The translations under genes and the position numbers were made by a program. A stretch of 64,000 nt of DNA from Olsenella urininfantis (lineage in GTDB: Bacteria; Actinomycetota; Coriobacteriia; Coriobacteriales; Atopobiaceae), in NCBI RefSeq assembly GCF_900155635.1, contig NZ_LT732540.1, positions 311,929 to 375,928 on the forward strand, written 5' to 3'. The notes below the pieces were generated by a model that was given only the letters and a program-made list of their open reading frames with translations, did no database searches and was not told the DNA's origin. This document shows, piece by piece, positions 31,984 to 40,510 of this stretch (the first letter of the stretch is position 1; each line of letters opens with the position of its first letter).

Positions 31984-33753
31984 ATGCTCAACAAGAGACT
32001 CCTTGATCTTGTGCCTGGTGCCATGAGGCACGTTCTGGCAACCGTCGGGGCGCAGTGGGGTGGGCTCCTCGCCGACATGGCCCTTATCTGGTCCGTGTGC
32101 GAGCTGCTCTTTGCGCTGGCGTCCGGGATCTTCCCCGCGCTTTCGACGCCGCTGGCGGTGGCCCTGCTCGCGTGCGCGGCCAAGCTGCTCTCGGTCAGGG
32201 CTGCCGGTCGCGAGAGCTTTGCCGCGGCCGCCGACGTGAAGCGCATCCTGCGCCATGAGGTGTACGAGAAACTCCTGCGACTGGGCCCCGGATACACCAA
32301 GAGCATGGCAACGGCCGAGGTGGTACAGCTGGCAGTCGAGGGCTGCGAGCAGCTCGAGACCTACTTTGGCCAGTACCTGCCCCAGCTCTTCTTCTCGGTC
32401 CTGGCACCCGTCACCCTCTTTGTGGCACTTTTCCCCCTGAGCTGGCAGTCCGCACTGGTGCTGCTGGCCTTCGTCCCGCTCATTCCCCTGGCCATCGTGC
32501 TGGTGCAGAAGATCGCGAAGCGCATCCTGTCTGGCTACTGGGACGAGTACACCGGCTTGGGCGACTCCTTCCTCGAGAACCTCCAGGGGCTCACCACCCT
32601 CAAGATCTACCAGGCGGACGCCGCGCGCCATGAGGCGATGGACCAGGAGGCGGAGCGCTTCCGCGTGGTGACCATGCAGGTGCTGCGCATGCAGCTCAAC
32701 TCCATCATCGTTATGGACGTGGTTGCCCTGGGAGGGGCTGCCGCGGGCATGGCCGTCGCCCTCTTCCAGCTCTCTGCCGGCACGATGGACCTCAAGGGCG
32801 CGCTGCTCGTGGTGCTCCTCTCGGCCGACTTCTTCCTTCCCATGCGCCGCCTGGGCTCCTACTTCCACATTGCCATGAACGGCATGGCGGCCTCCGACAA
32901 GATCTTCCGGCTGCTGGACCTCGAGGAACCCGCACACGTGGGCAGCGACGAGCCCCTGCCTGGCGATCACCTGCTCATGAGCCACGTTGGCTTCTCCTGG
33001 GACGGGCAGCGAGAGGTGCTGCACGACGTCTCCATCGACGTCCCCGCAGTGGGCCTCACCGCCATCGTGGGCGAGTCGGGCTCGGGCAAGTCCACGGCCG
33101 CCGCGCTGCTCTCCGGCAGGGCCGTCCCCCAGGAGGGGGCGGTGCTCCTTGGCGGCAAGCCCCTCGGGAGCTTCGGCAGGGAGGCGCTTGCGCGCTATGT
33201 CACGTGCGTTCCCAGCGCGAGCTACCTCTTCGCGGGAAGCGTCAGGGAGAACCTGCGGATGGGAGACCCCGGCGCCAGCGACGAGGACATGTGGTCGGTG
33301 CTCGAGGGCGTCGAGCTTGCCGACTTCCTCCGTGCGCAGGAGGGGCTGGACACCCGTCTTGGGCAGCAGGGGGAGAACCTCTCGGGCGGGCAGCGCCAGA
33401 GGCTTGCCCTCGCCCGGGCGCTTCTGCACAACTCGCCCGTCTACATTCTGGACGAGGCCACCAGCAACATCGATGCCGAGAGCGAGGATGCCATCATGGC
33501 GGCCGTGCGCGGCATCGCCCGCTACAAGGCCGTCGTGGTGATCAGCCACCGCCTAGCCAACGTCACCGCCGCCCGTCGCATCTATGTGATCGACAAGGGG
33601 CAGGTGGCAGGCGTGGGCGACCATGAGCAGCTATTGGTGTCCAGCGAGAGCTATCGACGGCTATGGGAGAGCCAGCAGGCGCTTGAGCACTTCGTCCCCG
33701 TGGCCGCGGAAGAGGCGGGCCCTGAGGAGGCGCTTGATGCAGAGAAGAACTAA
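31984..33753 (+). CDS. CydD-like ABC transporter half (thiol exporter type)
   Basis: A 589-residue half-transporter, first of a pair. Membrane part: RHEVYEKLLRLGPGYTKSMA, LPQLFFSVLAPVTLFVALFP, LGDSFLENLQGLTTLKIYQA. ATPase: Walker A GESGSGKST near 365, signature LSGGQRQRLA, Walker B VYILDEATSNIDAE, switch VVVISHRLA. The pattern fits CydD, which with CydC exports cysteine or glutathione and binds heme, supporting cytochrome bd assembly. The second gene overlaps by 17 bases. No cydAB genes are in the window, so the exact role is open; a related multidrug or lipid ABC exporter is the alternative. Confidence 0.78.
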   Translation: MLNKRLLDLVPGAMRHVLATVGAQWGGLLADMALIWSVCELLFALASGIFPALSTPLAVALLACAAKLLSVRAAGRESFAAAADVKRILRHEVYEKLLRLGPGYTKSMATAEVVQLAVEGCEQLETYFGQYLPQLFFSVLAPVTLFVALFPLSWQSALVLLAFVPLIPLAIVLVQKIAKRILSGYWDEYTGLGDSFLENLQGLTTLKIYQADAARHEAMDQEAERFRVVTMQVLRMQLNSIIVMDVVALGGAAAGMAVALFQLSAGTMDLKGALLVVLLSADFFLPMRRLGSYFHIAMNGMAASDKIFRLLDLEEPAHVGSDEPLPGDHLLMSHVGFSWDGQREVLHDVSIDVPAVGLTAIVGESGSGKSTAAALLSGRAVPQEGAVLLGGKPLGSFGREALARYVTCVPSASYLFAGSVRENLRMGDPGASDEDMWSVLEGVELADFLRAQEGLDTRLGQQGENLSGGQRQRLALARALLHNSPVYILDEATSNIDAESEDAIMAAVRGIARYKAVVVISHRLANVTAARRIYVIDKGQVAGVGDHEQLLVSSESYRRLWESQQALEHFVPVAAEEAGPEEALDAEKN

Positions 33754-35398
33754 CGCGCAGGTCATGTGGCGCATGCTGGGCTTGGTCAAGCCCCTGGCCG
33801 CTGTGATGGCGGCCGCTGTCGCCTGTGGCGTGGCAGGCTTCTGCTGCGCCATCTTCCTGCCGGTTCTGGCAGGCGCGCAGGCACTCGCCATTGCGTCTGG
33901 CGCCGCACTGCCCCTGTCGATGGCAGGCTGCGTCGTGGTGCTGGCGGTCCTTGCCATCGCCCGCGGCGTGCTGCACTACGTGGAGCAGAGCTGCAACCAC
34001 TACATAGCCTTCAAGCTCCTGGCGCACGTCAGGAGCCTGGTGTTCGGCAGGCTGCGCGAGCTCAGCCCGGCAAAGCTTGCAGGAGCCGACCGCGGCGGCC
34101 TGGTCTCCATCCTCACGTCCGACGTGGAGCTCCTCGAGGTCTTCTTCGCGCACACCATCTCTCCCGTGGCGATTGCCCTCGTGACGTCCGCCCTCATGGT
34201 CTGCTTCGTGGGGGGCTTCGCCTGGCAGCTGGGGCTGGTCGCTGCGCTCGCGTACCTCTTCGTGGGCGCCTGCGTGCCGCTCGTGGCCTCGCGCCTCTCG
34301 GGAGGGGAGGGCCGCGCGTCCAGGGATCGGGCTGCGGGCCTTTCCACCTTCGTCCTTGACGGGCTGCGCGGGCTGGAGGAGGTTCTGCAGTTCGGGGCGG
34401 GACCGGCGCGCCTCGAGCGCCTGGACGCCCTCTCCCGCGAGCTGGTGGCGAGCCAGGGGAGGCTGAGGGGCGTCGCGGCAATGGGGGAGGGCATGGCGGG
34501 GGTCGCCATCACCCTGTTCTCCCTGGCAGAGCTTCTTGTGGGTATCTCGCTCATGAGGGCGGGCATGGTCTGCGCGGACGCCGTGCTCGTCTCCACCATC
34601 GCCCTCTTCAGCTCCTTTGGCCCCGTCGTCGCCCTGGCGAACCTGGGCTCCACCCTGCAGGGCACGCTTGCCTCGGCCAACCGCGTCCTGGACATCCTGG
34701 ACGAGGAGCCTGTGGTGGAGGACGTGCTCGAGGGGGAGGAGCCGGAGTTCGATGGCGCCACCCTGCGTCACGTGAGCTTCTCCTACGACGAGGAGCGCAT
34801 CCTGGACGACGTCTCCCTCGACATCCCGCGCGGCGGCATCGTGGGCGTCACGGGCAGGAGCGGCTCGGGCAAGTCCACGCTCTGCCGCCTGCTTATGCGC
34901 TTCTGGGACCCCGACCGCGGCCAGGTAGCGGTCTCTGACAGCAGGCTGGACGCCATCGCCACCAGCCACCTTCGCGGACTTGAGGCGCTGGTCGAGCAGG
35001 ACTGCTGCCTCTTCCATGACAGCATCAGGGACAACCTTCTCATCGCGAAGCCCGACGCCACCCAGGAGGAGCTCGAGAGGGCCTGCCGCGCCGCCTCGGT
35101 GCACGACTTCATCATGAGCCTGCCCGAGGGCTACGACAGCATGGTGGGGGAGCTGGGAGACACGCTGAGCGGCGGGGAGCGCCAACGCCTGGGGCTTGCC
35201 CGCGCCTTCCTGCACGATGCCCCGCTGCTCATCCTGGACGAGCCCACCAGCAACCTTGACTCCCTCAACGAGGGCATCATCCTGCGCAGCCTTGACGCCC
35301 AGCGTGCCAAGCGCACGGTGCTGCTCGTCAGCCATCGTGCCTCGACGATGGCGGTGGCCGAGCATGCCGTCTCGATGGACAGCGGACGCATGAGCTAG
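33737..35398 (+). CDS. CydC-like ABC transporter half (partner)
   Basis: A 553-residue partner of the preceding half-transporter. Membrane part includes ISPVAIALVTSALMVCFVGG and LDGLRGLEEVLQFGAGPARL, the latter being the CydC-type coupling region. ATPase: Walker A GRSGSGKST near 375, signature LSGGERQRLG, Walker B LLILDEPTSNLDSL, switch VLLVSHRAST. The ATG at 33737 lies inside the end of the upstream gene with GAGGAGG before it; a longer open frame starts earlier but overlaps further. Together the two form a heterodimer. Confidence 0.78.
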   Translation: MQRRTNAQVMWRMLGLVKPLAAVMAAAVACGVAGFCCAIFLPVLAGAQALAIASGAALPLSMAGCVVVLAVLAIARGVLHYVEQSCNHYIAFKLLAHVRSLVFGRLRELSPAKLAGADRGGLVSILTSDVELLEVFFAHTISPVAIALVTSALMVCFVGGFAWQLGLVAALAYLFVGACVPLVASRLSGGEGRASRDRAAGLSTFVLDGLRGLEEVLQFGAGPARLERLDALSRELVASQGRLRGVAAMGEGMAGVAITLFSLAELLVGISLMRAGMVCADAVLVSTIALFSSFGPVVALANLGSTLQGTLASANRVLDILDEEPVVEDVLEGEEPEFDGATLRHVSFSYDEERILDDVSLDIPRGGIVGVTGRSGSGKSTLCRLLMRFWDPDRGQVAVSDSRLDAIATSHLRGLEALVEQDCCLFHDSIRDNLLIAKPDATQEELERACRAASVHDFIMSLPEGYDSMVGELGDTLSGGERQRLGLARAFLHDAPLLILDEPTSNLDSLNEGIILRSLDAQRAKRTVLLVSHRASTMAVAEHAVSMDSGRMS

Positions 35399-35465
35399 CC
35401 CTGCCCGCGCAAAAGCGAGTATCGTACTGTCTTGGTCTTCAGCGAGTGGAGAGGGGGCGGCTGCT

Positions 35466-36254
35466 GTGGCAGACCACGGCTTCATAGGCGTGTTTGACTC
35501 TGGCCTGGGCGGCATCAGCGTTCTCAACCGCCTTGTGGGCCTCCTGCCCCATGAGCGCTTCGTCTACTTCGGCGACTCGGCCCACAACCCCTACGGGGCG
35601 AAGACCCCGCAGCAGATCCTGGGGTATTCCCGAGAGATCTGTGCCAACTTCGTTGACGAGGGCGCAAAGGCCCTGGTCATCGCCTGTAACACCGCAACCA
35701 GCGTTGCCGCGGACATCCTGCGCGCAGAGCATCCCGAGCTGCCCATCGTGGGCATCGAGCCCGCGCTGAAGCTGGCCGTGGAGCAGGGCGGGAAAGGTGG
35801 CCCGACGGCGCACGGGCGCATTTTGGTCATGGCCACCCCCGTGACCCTCGGCCTGGAGAAGTTCCAGCAGCTGGCTCGCAGCTGCGGCTCTTCGGCCGAG
35901 GTCGTCGAGGCTCCCTGCCCCGGCCTGGCACACCGCATCGAGCAGGGACGGCTTGAGGACGAGGACCTGCTCGAGCTCATCCGAAGCCTGGTGGGGGAGC
36001 ATCGCGGCAAGGTGGACTCCGTGGTGCTGGGCTGCACGCACTATCCCTTCGTGCGCGCCCAGATCGCGGAGGTGCTGGGGGAGGTCCCCTTCTTCGACGG
36101 GGGGCCTGGCGCCTCGCATCGCCTGCGGGATCTGCTTGCGAGAGAGGCCCTCCTGGCACCAGAGGGCCAAGAGGGCGGCGTGAGCTTCCGCTCCAGCGCC
36201 CAGGACGCAGGGACGCTGGAGCGCTACCGGCGCTTCTTCGAGATGAGGCTCTAG
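35466..36254 (+). CDS. murI: Glutamate racemase
   Basis: A 262-residue enzyme that makes D-glutamate for peptidoglycan. Visible are FIGVFDSGLGGISVLNRL, YFGDSAHNPYG, the first catalytic Cys in ALVIACNTATS near 74, and the second in VVLGCTHYPF near 190. The start is a GTG at 35466 preceded by AGAGGGGG. Its stop codon overlaps that of the convergent degV gene by four bases. All catalytic residues are present. Confidence 0.95.
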   Translation: MADHGFIGVFDSGLGGISVLNRLVGLLPHERFVYFGDSAHNPYGAKTPQQILGYSREICANFVDEGAKALVIACNTATSVAADILRAEHPELPIVGIEPALKLAVEQGGKGGPTAHGRILVMATPVTLGLEKFQQLARSCGSSAEVVEAPCPGLAHRIEQGRLEDEDLLELIRSLVGEHRGKVDSVVLGCTHYPFVRAQIAEVLGEVPFFDGGPGASHRLRDLLAREALLAPEGQEGGVSFRSSAQDAGTLERYRRFFEMRL

Positions 36255-37138
36255 GAGGCTCGCCTCTTTCCCCAGTAGAAGAGGGCGACGGTGCCGGGGC
36301 CCGTGTGGCAGCCGATCGTGGCGCCAATGTCAAAGTGCCGCACGCGTCCGTCCATCTGGGGGAAGGCCTCTTCTATCATCGAGGCGAGCTCGGTCGCATC
36401 CCCAAGGCACTCGGAGTTGCTGGCGAACACCTTTCCAGAGTAGGCTCCCCTGTCCTGGGCAAGCTGCTCCATGAGCTCGAGCACGCGCCTCTCCGCCCTG
36501 CGCTTGGTGCGGATCTTCTCCACCACGCGCAGGCTGCCGTCCGGTGCCACGTCCATCACGGGGCAGATCTTCAGGAGCCCGCCGATGAGGCCGGAGGCCT
36601 TGGATATGCGCCCCCCTCGGATGAAGAAGCTGAGGTCCGACGAGAAGAACCAGTGCTGCAGCTCCAGGCGGTGCTCCTCGGCCCAGGCCGCGAGCTCCCC
36701 TGCGTCCATGCCCTCGTCTCGCAGGCTGGCGAGCCTCTCCATGAGCAGGCCGTAGCCCGCGGAGGCGCAGAGGGAATCCACCACGTAGAGCCTCCGCTCG
36801 GGGAATTCCTGCGCCAGGGCGTCACGGGCGCCGCAGGCGGAGTTGTAGGTGCCGGAGATGCCGGACGAGAGCGTCACGTGCAGGATGTCTCGCCCCTCCT
36901 CCAGAAGGGGCCTCCAGAGCCTCACGTACTCGCCCATGCTCACCTGAGAGGTCTTGACCTGGCTGCCGTCAAGCATGAGGCTGTAGAGCTCGGCGGGGGA
37001 GTGGGTTTTGCCGAAGTCGTCCTTGCAGGGCTCGCCATCCAGCTCATAGTTGAAGCATACGTAGCGGATGTCGTGCTCCTGCAGGAAGGCCTCGCTTACG
37101 TCTGCAGTCGAACAGCAGCTCAGGACTGGCCTGGCCAT
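36251..37138 (-). CDS. DegV-family fatty-acid-binding protein
   Basis: A 295-residue DegV/FakB-like protein. These bind fatty acids and present them to the kinase FakA in lipid activation. Features are SCCSTADVSEAFLQEHDIRY, KTSQVSMGEYVRLWRPLLEE, LHVTLSSGISGTYNSACGAR (conserved lipid-headgroup Ser/Thr loop), FFIRGGRISKASGLIGGLL and a C-terminal IGATIGCHTGPGTVALFYWG. The ATG at 37136-37138 has GAGGAG upstream. It stands alone and faces murI. Confidence 0.92.
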   Translation of the reverse strand: MARPVLSCCSTADVSEAFLQEHDIRYVCFNYELDGEPCKDDFGKTHSPAELYSLMLDGSQVKTSQVSMGEYVRLWRPLLEEGRDILHVTLSSGISGTYNSACGARDALAQEFPERRLYVVDSLCASAGYGLLMERLASLRDEGMDAGELAAWAEEHRLELQHWFFSSDLSFFIRGGRISKASGLIGGLLKICPVMDVAPDGSLRVVEKIRTKRRAERRVLELMEQLAQDRGAYSGKVFASNSECLGDATELASMIEEAFPQMDGRVRHFDIGATIGCHTGPGTVALFYWGKRRAS

Positions 37139-37289
37139 GGCAGCTCCTCTTCGCTCGCTTTGATGCTCCCATCTTACGATACGCGCTTTTTCACGTCTGC
37201 GGGCACGGCTTTCAGCCCAGAAGGCACCGGATGGGCCCTTGGGCAACGGCGCCTGCCCGCTTATCACCCTGCCCCGCCGATGCGGCACG

Positions 37290-37320
37290 AAAAGGGGCCG
37301 CCGCAAGAGCGGCGACCCCT
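37290..37320 (-). terminator. Rho-independent terminator after the GGGtGRT gene
   Basis: On the minus strand AGGGGTCGCCG pairs with CGGCGGCCCCT over a CTCTTG loop, followed by TTTCG. Confidence 0.8.
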
Positions 37321-37349
37321 GGGACGTGCGAGTGTGGCGGAAGGCCAGG

Positions 37350-38354
37350 CTACTTGGACATTGCCTCCTCGACGGCAACGGCGCAGGCAACCGTGCAGCC
37401 AACCATGGGGTTGTTGCCCATGCCAATGAGGCCCATCATGTCCACGTGCGCGGGGACGGAGGAGGAGCCGGCAAACTGGGCACTGGAGTGCATGCGCCCC
37501 ATGGTGTCGGTCATGCCATAGGAGGCGGGACCGGCACCCATGTTGTCCGGGTGCAGGGTACGGCCGGTGCCGCCACCCGAGGCCACGGAGAAGTACTTCT
37601 TGCCGGCCAGCGTGCGCTCCTTGAAGTAGGTGCCCGCGACGGGATGCTGGAAGCGCGTGGGGTTGGTGGAGTTGCCGGTGATGGAGATGTCGACGTTCTC
37701 GTGCCACATGATGGCAACGCCCTCGCGGACGTCGTCGGCACCGTAGCAGTTGACCATGGATCGGGGGCCGTCGGAGTAGGCGACGGTCTTCACGACCTCA
37801 AGCTCGCTGGTGAAGTAGTCGAACTTGGTGTGCACGTAGGTGAAGCCGTTGATGCGGGCGATGATCTGCGCCGCGTCCTTGCCCAGGCCGTTCAGGATGA
37901 CGCGCAGGGGCTTCTTGCGGGCCTTGTTGGCGTTGTTGGCGATGCCGATGGCGCCCTCGGCGGCCGCGAAGGACTCGTGGCCGGCCAGGAAGGCGAAGCA
38001 CTCGGTGTCCTCGCCCAGGAGCATGGCGCCCAGGTTGCCATGGCCCAGCCCAACCTTGCGGTCCTCGGCAACGGATCCGGGGACGCAGAAGGCCTGCAGG
38101 CCCTCGCCGATGGCCGAGGCGGCCTCGGAAGCGGTCCTGGCGCCCTTCTTCACCGCGATGGCGCAGCCCAGGACGTAGGCCCACTTGGCGTTCTCGAACG
38201 CAATGGACTGGATGTCGGTGGTGATGTCATATGGGTTGAAGCCCAGGTCGGTGCAGATCCTGAGGGCATCCTCGAGGTCGGAGATGCCGTACTGCTCGCA
38301 GGTCTTGCTGATCTTGTCGATGCGGCGCTCATAGCCTTCGAACGTAACAGCCAC
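37350..38354 (-). CDS. GGGtGRT protein
   Basis: A 334-residue protein of the family named after its motif GGGTGRT, visible here in VASGGGTGRTLHPDN. Further conserved pieces are AFLAGHESFAAAEGAIGIAN, HVDMMGLIGMGNNPMVGCTV and TGNSTNPTRFQHPVAGTYFK. The family occurs in anaerobes next to NifU-like scaffold proteins, as here, and its reaction is not established. I chose the GTG at 38352-38354 because GGGAG lies eight bases upstream. It starts 17 bp after the NifU-like stop codon, so the pair is one operon, ended by the terminator at 37290-37320. Confidence 0.88.
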   Translation of the reverse strand: MAVTFEGYERRIDKISKTCEQYGISDLEDALRICTDLGFNPYDITTDIQSIAFENAKWAYVLGCAIAVKKGARTASEAASAIGEGLQAFCVPGSVAEDRKVGLGHGNLGAMLLGEDTECFAFLAGHESFAAAEGAIGIANNANKARKKPLRVILNGLGKDAAQIIARINGFTYVHTKFDYFTSELEVVKTVAYSDGPRSMVNCYGADDVREGVAIMWHENVDISITGNSTNPTRFQHPVAGTYFKERTLAGKKYFSVASGGGTGRTLHPDNMGAGPASYGMTDTMGRMHSSAQFAGSSSVPAHVDMMGLIGMGNNPMVGCTVACAVAVEEAMSK

Positions 38355-38371
38355 TATGCTCACTCCCTTCT

Positions 38372-39064
38372 CTACTGTTCGCGGGGATCGATGACCTTGG
38401 CGGGGTTGTCCCACTGGCCATAGCGACCCATCGCGTCGTCGACCGCCTGCTTGGGGTCGGTGCCCTTCTTGATCGCCTCGGTGAACTTGCCGAGGTTGAG
38501 GTACTCGAAGCCGATGATCTCGTCGCGCTCGTTGAGGGCGAGGTGAGTCACGTAGCCCTGAGCAAGCTCGAGGTAGCGCGCGCCCTTGGCCTTGGTGCCG
38601 TAGGTGGTGCCCACCATGGAGCGCAGGCCCTTGCCCAGGTCGTCGAGGCCGGCGCCCACGGGCAGGCCGCCCTCGGAGAAGGCGGTCTGGCTGCGACCGT
38701 AGACGATCTGCAGGAAGAGCTCGCGCATGGCGACGTTGATGGCATCGCAGACCAGGTCGGTGTTGAGGGCTTCGAGGATGGTCTTGCCAGGGAGGATCTC
38801 TGCGGCCATTGCGGCGGAGTGCGTCATGCCGGAGCAGCCGATGGTCTCGACGAGGGCCTCCTCGATCACGCCCTCCTTGATGTTGAGGCTGAGCTTGCAG
38901 GCGCCCTGCTGGGGAGCGCACCAGCCAATGCCGTGCGTGTAGCCGGAGATGTCACTGATCTCCTTGGCCTGGACCCACTTGCCCTCCTCGGGGATGGGCG
39001 CAGGGCCGTGGTACGCGCCCTTGGCGACGGGGCACATCTGTTCCACTTCTGCGGAATACTGCAT
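38372..39064 (-). CDS. NifU-like iron-sulfur cluster assembly scaffold
   Basis: A 230-residue protein with the NifU N-terminal-like fold. Conserved cysteines appear in IGWCAPQQGACKLSL, EALVETIGCSGMTHSAAMAA and LVCDAINVAM. It should hold or transfer a nascent Fe-S cluster. The C-terminal third (LNERDEIIGFEYLNLGKFTE, then PKQAVDDAM) is the extension found in scaffolds paired with GGGtGRT proteins. ATG at 39062-39064 has GGAGAGGAG. First gene of the two-gene operon. Confidence 0.85.
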   Translation of the reverse strand: MQYSAEVEQMCPVAKGAYHGPAPIPEEGKWVQAKEISDISGYTHGIGWCAPQQGACKLSLNIKEGVIEEALVETIGCSGMTHSAAMAAEILPGKTILEALNTDLVCDAINVAMRELFLQIVYGRSQTAFSEGGLPVGAGLDDLGKGLRSMVGTTYGTKAKGARYLELAQGYVTHLALNERDEIIGFEYLNLGKFTEAIKKGTDPKQAVDDAMGRYGQWDNPAKVIDPREQ

Positions 39065-39246
39065 GGTTCTCCTCTCCACCACATGCGCGCCAAGGCCCTT
39101 TCCTGTGGCGCATCTATCCGGTGCCGTTGGACATAGGCCAACGAATCCAGTGTACGGCACGTCGCGGGAGAGATGAATGCCGATGAATAAGTCAAGTGAA
39201 AAAATGGGGTCAATCGGTTAAACGATGCCAAATCGTGGTCCAATAA

Positions 39247-39260
39247 AGTATACCTATACT
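39247..39260. promoter_or_regulatory. Candidate operator palindrome upstream of the NifU-like gene
   Basis: AGTATACCTATACT has perfect 6-bp arms around CC and lies about 185 bp before the NifU-like start in an otherwise AT-rich patch. TATACT on the minus strand could also be a -10 element. Assignment is tentative. Confidence 0.35.
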
Positions 39261-39279
39261 AACTTTAACGGCGCGCGGG

Positions 39280-39455
39280 GCGGCGCGCCTCCTCTCCGCG
39301 CGTAGATGGGCAGATGCGCCGCCTGGGCCTCCAGTGGGCGAGAGATGCCGCATTGACCTACCGCTGCGGCCCCTGCGAGTGGGTCAATGCGCGCTTTTCG
39401 CCATGGGACGGCCGAGATTGGCGCATCTGCCCACCTGCGCCACCTACCCCGGCAT
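39280..39455. repeat. Second cluster of GTGGGCCAATGCGC-type repeats
   Basis: Four direct or inverted variants occur here, such as GATGGGCAGATGCGCC near 39306, GAGTGGGTCAATGCGCGC near 39378 and, inverted, GGCGCATCTGCCCACC near 39420. They fill the gap between the divergent NifU-like and EamA genes. The remaining part of the 39065-39476 gap holds the promoters and no gene. Confidence 0.65.
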
Positions 39456-39462
39456 GACCACG

Positions 39463-39468
39463 TATAAT
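39463..39468 (+). promoter_or_regulatory. -10 element implying a leaderless EamA transcript
   Basis: A perfect TATAAT ends 8 bases before the EamA start codon; the bases between are a run of eight C. Transcription should start at or just before the A of ATG, leaving no room for a ribosome site. No clear -35 is visible. Confidence 0.6.
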
Positions 39469-39476
39469 CCCCCCCC

Positions 39477-40385
39477 ATGAGAAAATGCGAACACCTGCCC
39501 GTCTGGGCCCATGAGCTTCTGCTGGCCCTCTCTGCCGTGGTGTGGGGAGGTGCCTTCATCGTGCTGAAGGGCGCCCTGGACGCCATGGACCCCGGCTGGC
39601 TGCTGACGCTGCGCTTCGGGGCCGCGACCCTCATCCTGGGGGCGCTGTTCTGGCACCGCCTCAGGGACAACCTCGACCTCAGCCACCTCCTGGCGGGCTT
39701 TGTGATGGGCCTTCCCGAGGGCCTCGCCTTCCTGGTGCAGAACGTGGGCCTCGTAGGCACCACGCCTGGGAGGAACGCCTTCCTCACCACCACCTACTGC
39801 GTGATGGTGCCCTTCCTGGGATGGCTCTTGCTGGGCCGCCGCCCTGGCGCTAACAACGTCCTTGCCGCGATCATGGCGCTCGCGGGCGTGGGCCTCATCT
39901 CTCTGGGAGAGGGCTTTTCCCTGGAGCTCTCCCAAGGAGACGCGCTCACGCTCCTCTCTGCCCTCTTCTTCGCCCTCAACATCATCGCGGTGGGGCGCTT
40001 TGGCAGCGCGCATGACAGCATCACTGCCACGGTGGTCATGTTCGGCACCTGCGCCCTCGTCTGCCTGGCATATGCCATGGTCGCCGAGCCCCTTCCCCGG
40101 TTGGGCGGGCTCGGCACTGACTTCTGGTGGCAGATGTCCTACGTGGTGCTGCTTTCCACCATCGCCGCACTGCTCATCCAGAACATGGCCCAGAGGCACG
40201 TGGAGCCCTCCAAGGCCGCGCTGATCCTCTCCCTGGAGAGCGTCTTTGCCGTGATCTTCAGCCTGCTCTTCTACGGAGAGCAGGTCACTCTTCGCCTGGC
40301 TGCGGGCTTTGCGCTGATCTTTGGTGCCGTGCTGGTGAGCGAGCTGTTGGTGGCTGGCTCCAAAGGGGAGGGTCTTCCGGCCTAG
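39477..40385 (+). CDS. EamA/DMT-family transporter
   Basis: A 302-residue membrane protein with about ten hydrophobic helices in two EamA repeats. The first starts HELLLALSAVVWGGAFIVLK, the second near LSALFFALNIIAVGRFGSAH. DMT transporters move amino acids, nucleotides or other metabolites, usually outward; the substrate cannot be read here. The C-terminal repeat has LSLESVFAVIFSLLFYGEQV, typical for the family. No ribosome site precedes the ATG, while TATAAT lies 8 bases upstream, so the mRNA is probably leaderless. Confidence 0.9.
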   Translation: MRKCEHLPVWAHELLLALSAVVWGGAFIVLKGALDAMDPGWLLTLRFGAATLILGALFWHRLRDNLDLSHLLAGFVMGLPEGLAFLVQNVGLVGTTPGRNAFLTTTYCVMVPFLGWLLLGRRPGANNVLAAIMALAGVGLISLGEGFSLELSQGDALTLLSALFFALNIIAVGRFGSAHDSITATVVMFGTCALVCLAYAMVAEPLPRLGGLGTDFWWQMSYVVLLSTIAALLIQNMAQRHVEPSKAALILSLESVFAVIFSLLFYGEQVTLRLAAGFALIFGAVLVSELLVAGSKGEGLPA

Positions 40386-40510
40386 GCCACCGTCTCCTGA
40401 CGCGCGTCACCGCCGCCCTCAAGACGGCGGCTCCCCTTGCGTGGGGATGTCCCTTGGAGCTAACGTAAGGGGATTCGTTTCTTGCGCTTCTCTCCGGGAG
40501 GTCACGCTGC

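Noticed and set aside
33563..35527. Minus-strand open frame of 654 residues across the CydC-like gene
   Set aside because: Low-complexity Arg/Ala/Gln-rich shadow of a well-supported ABC transporter gene.
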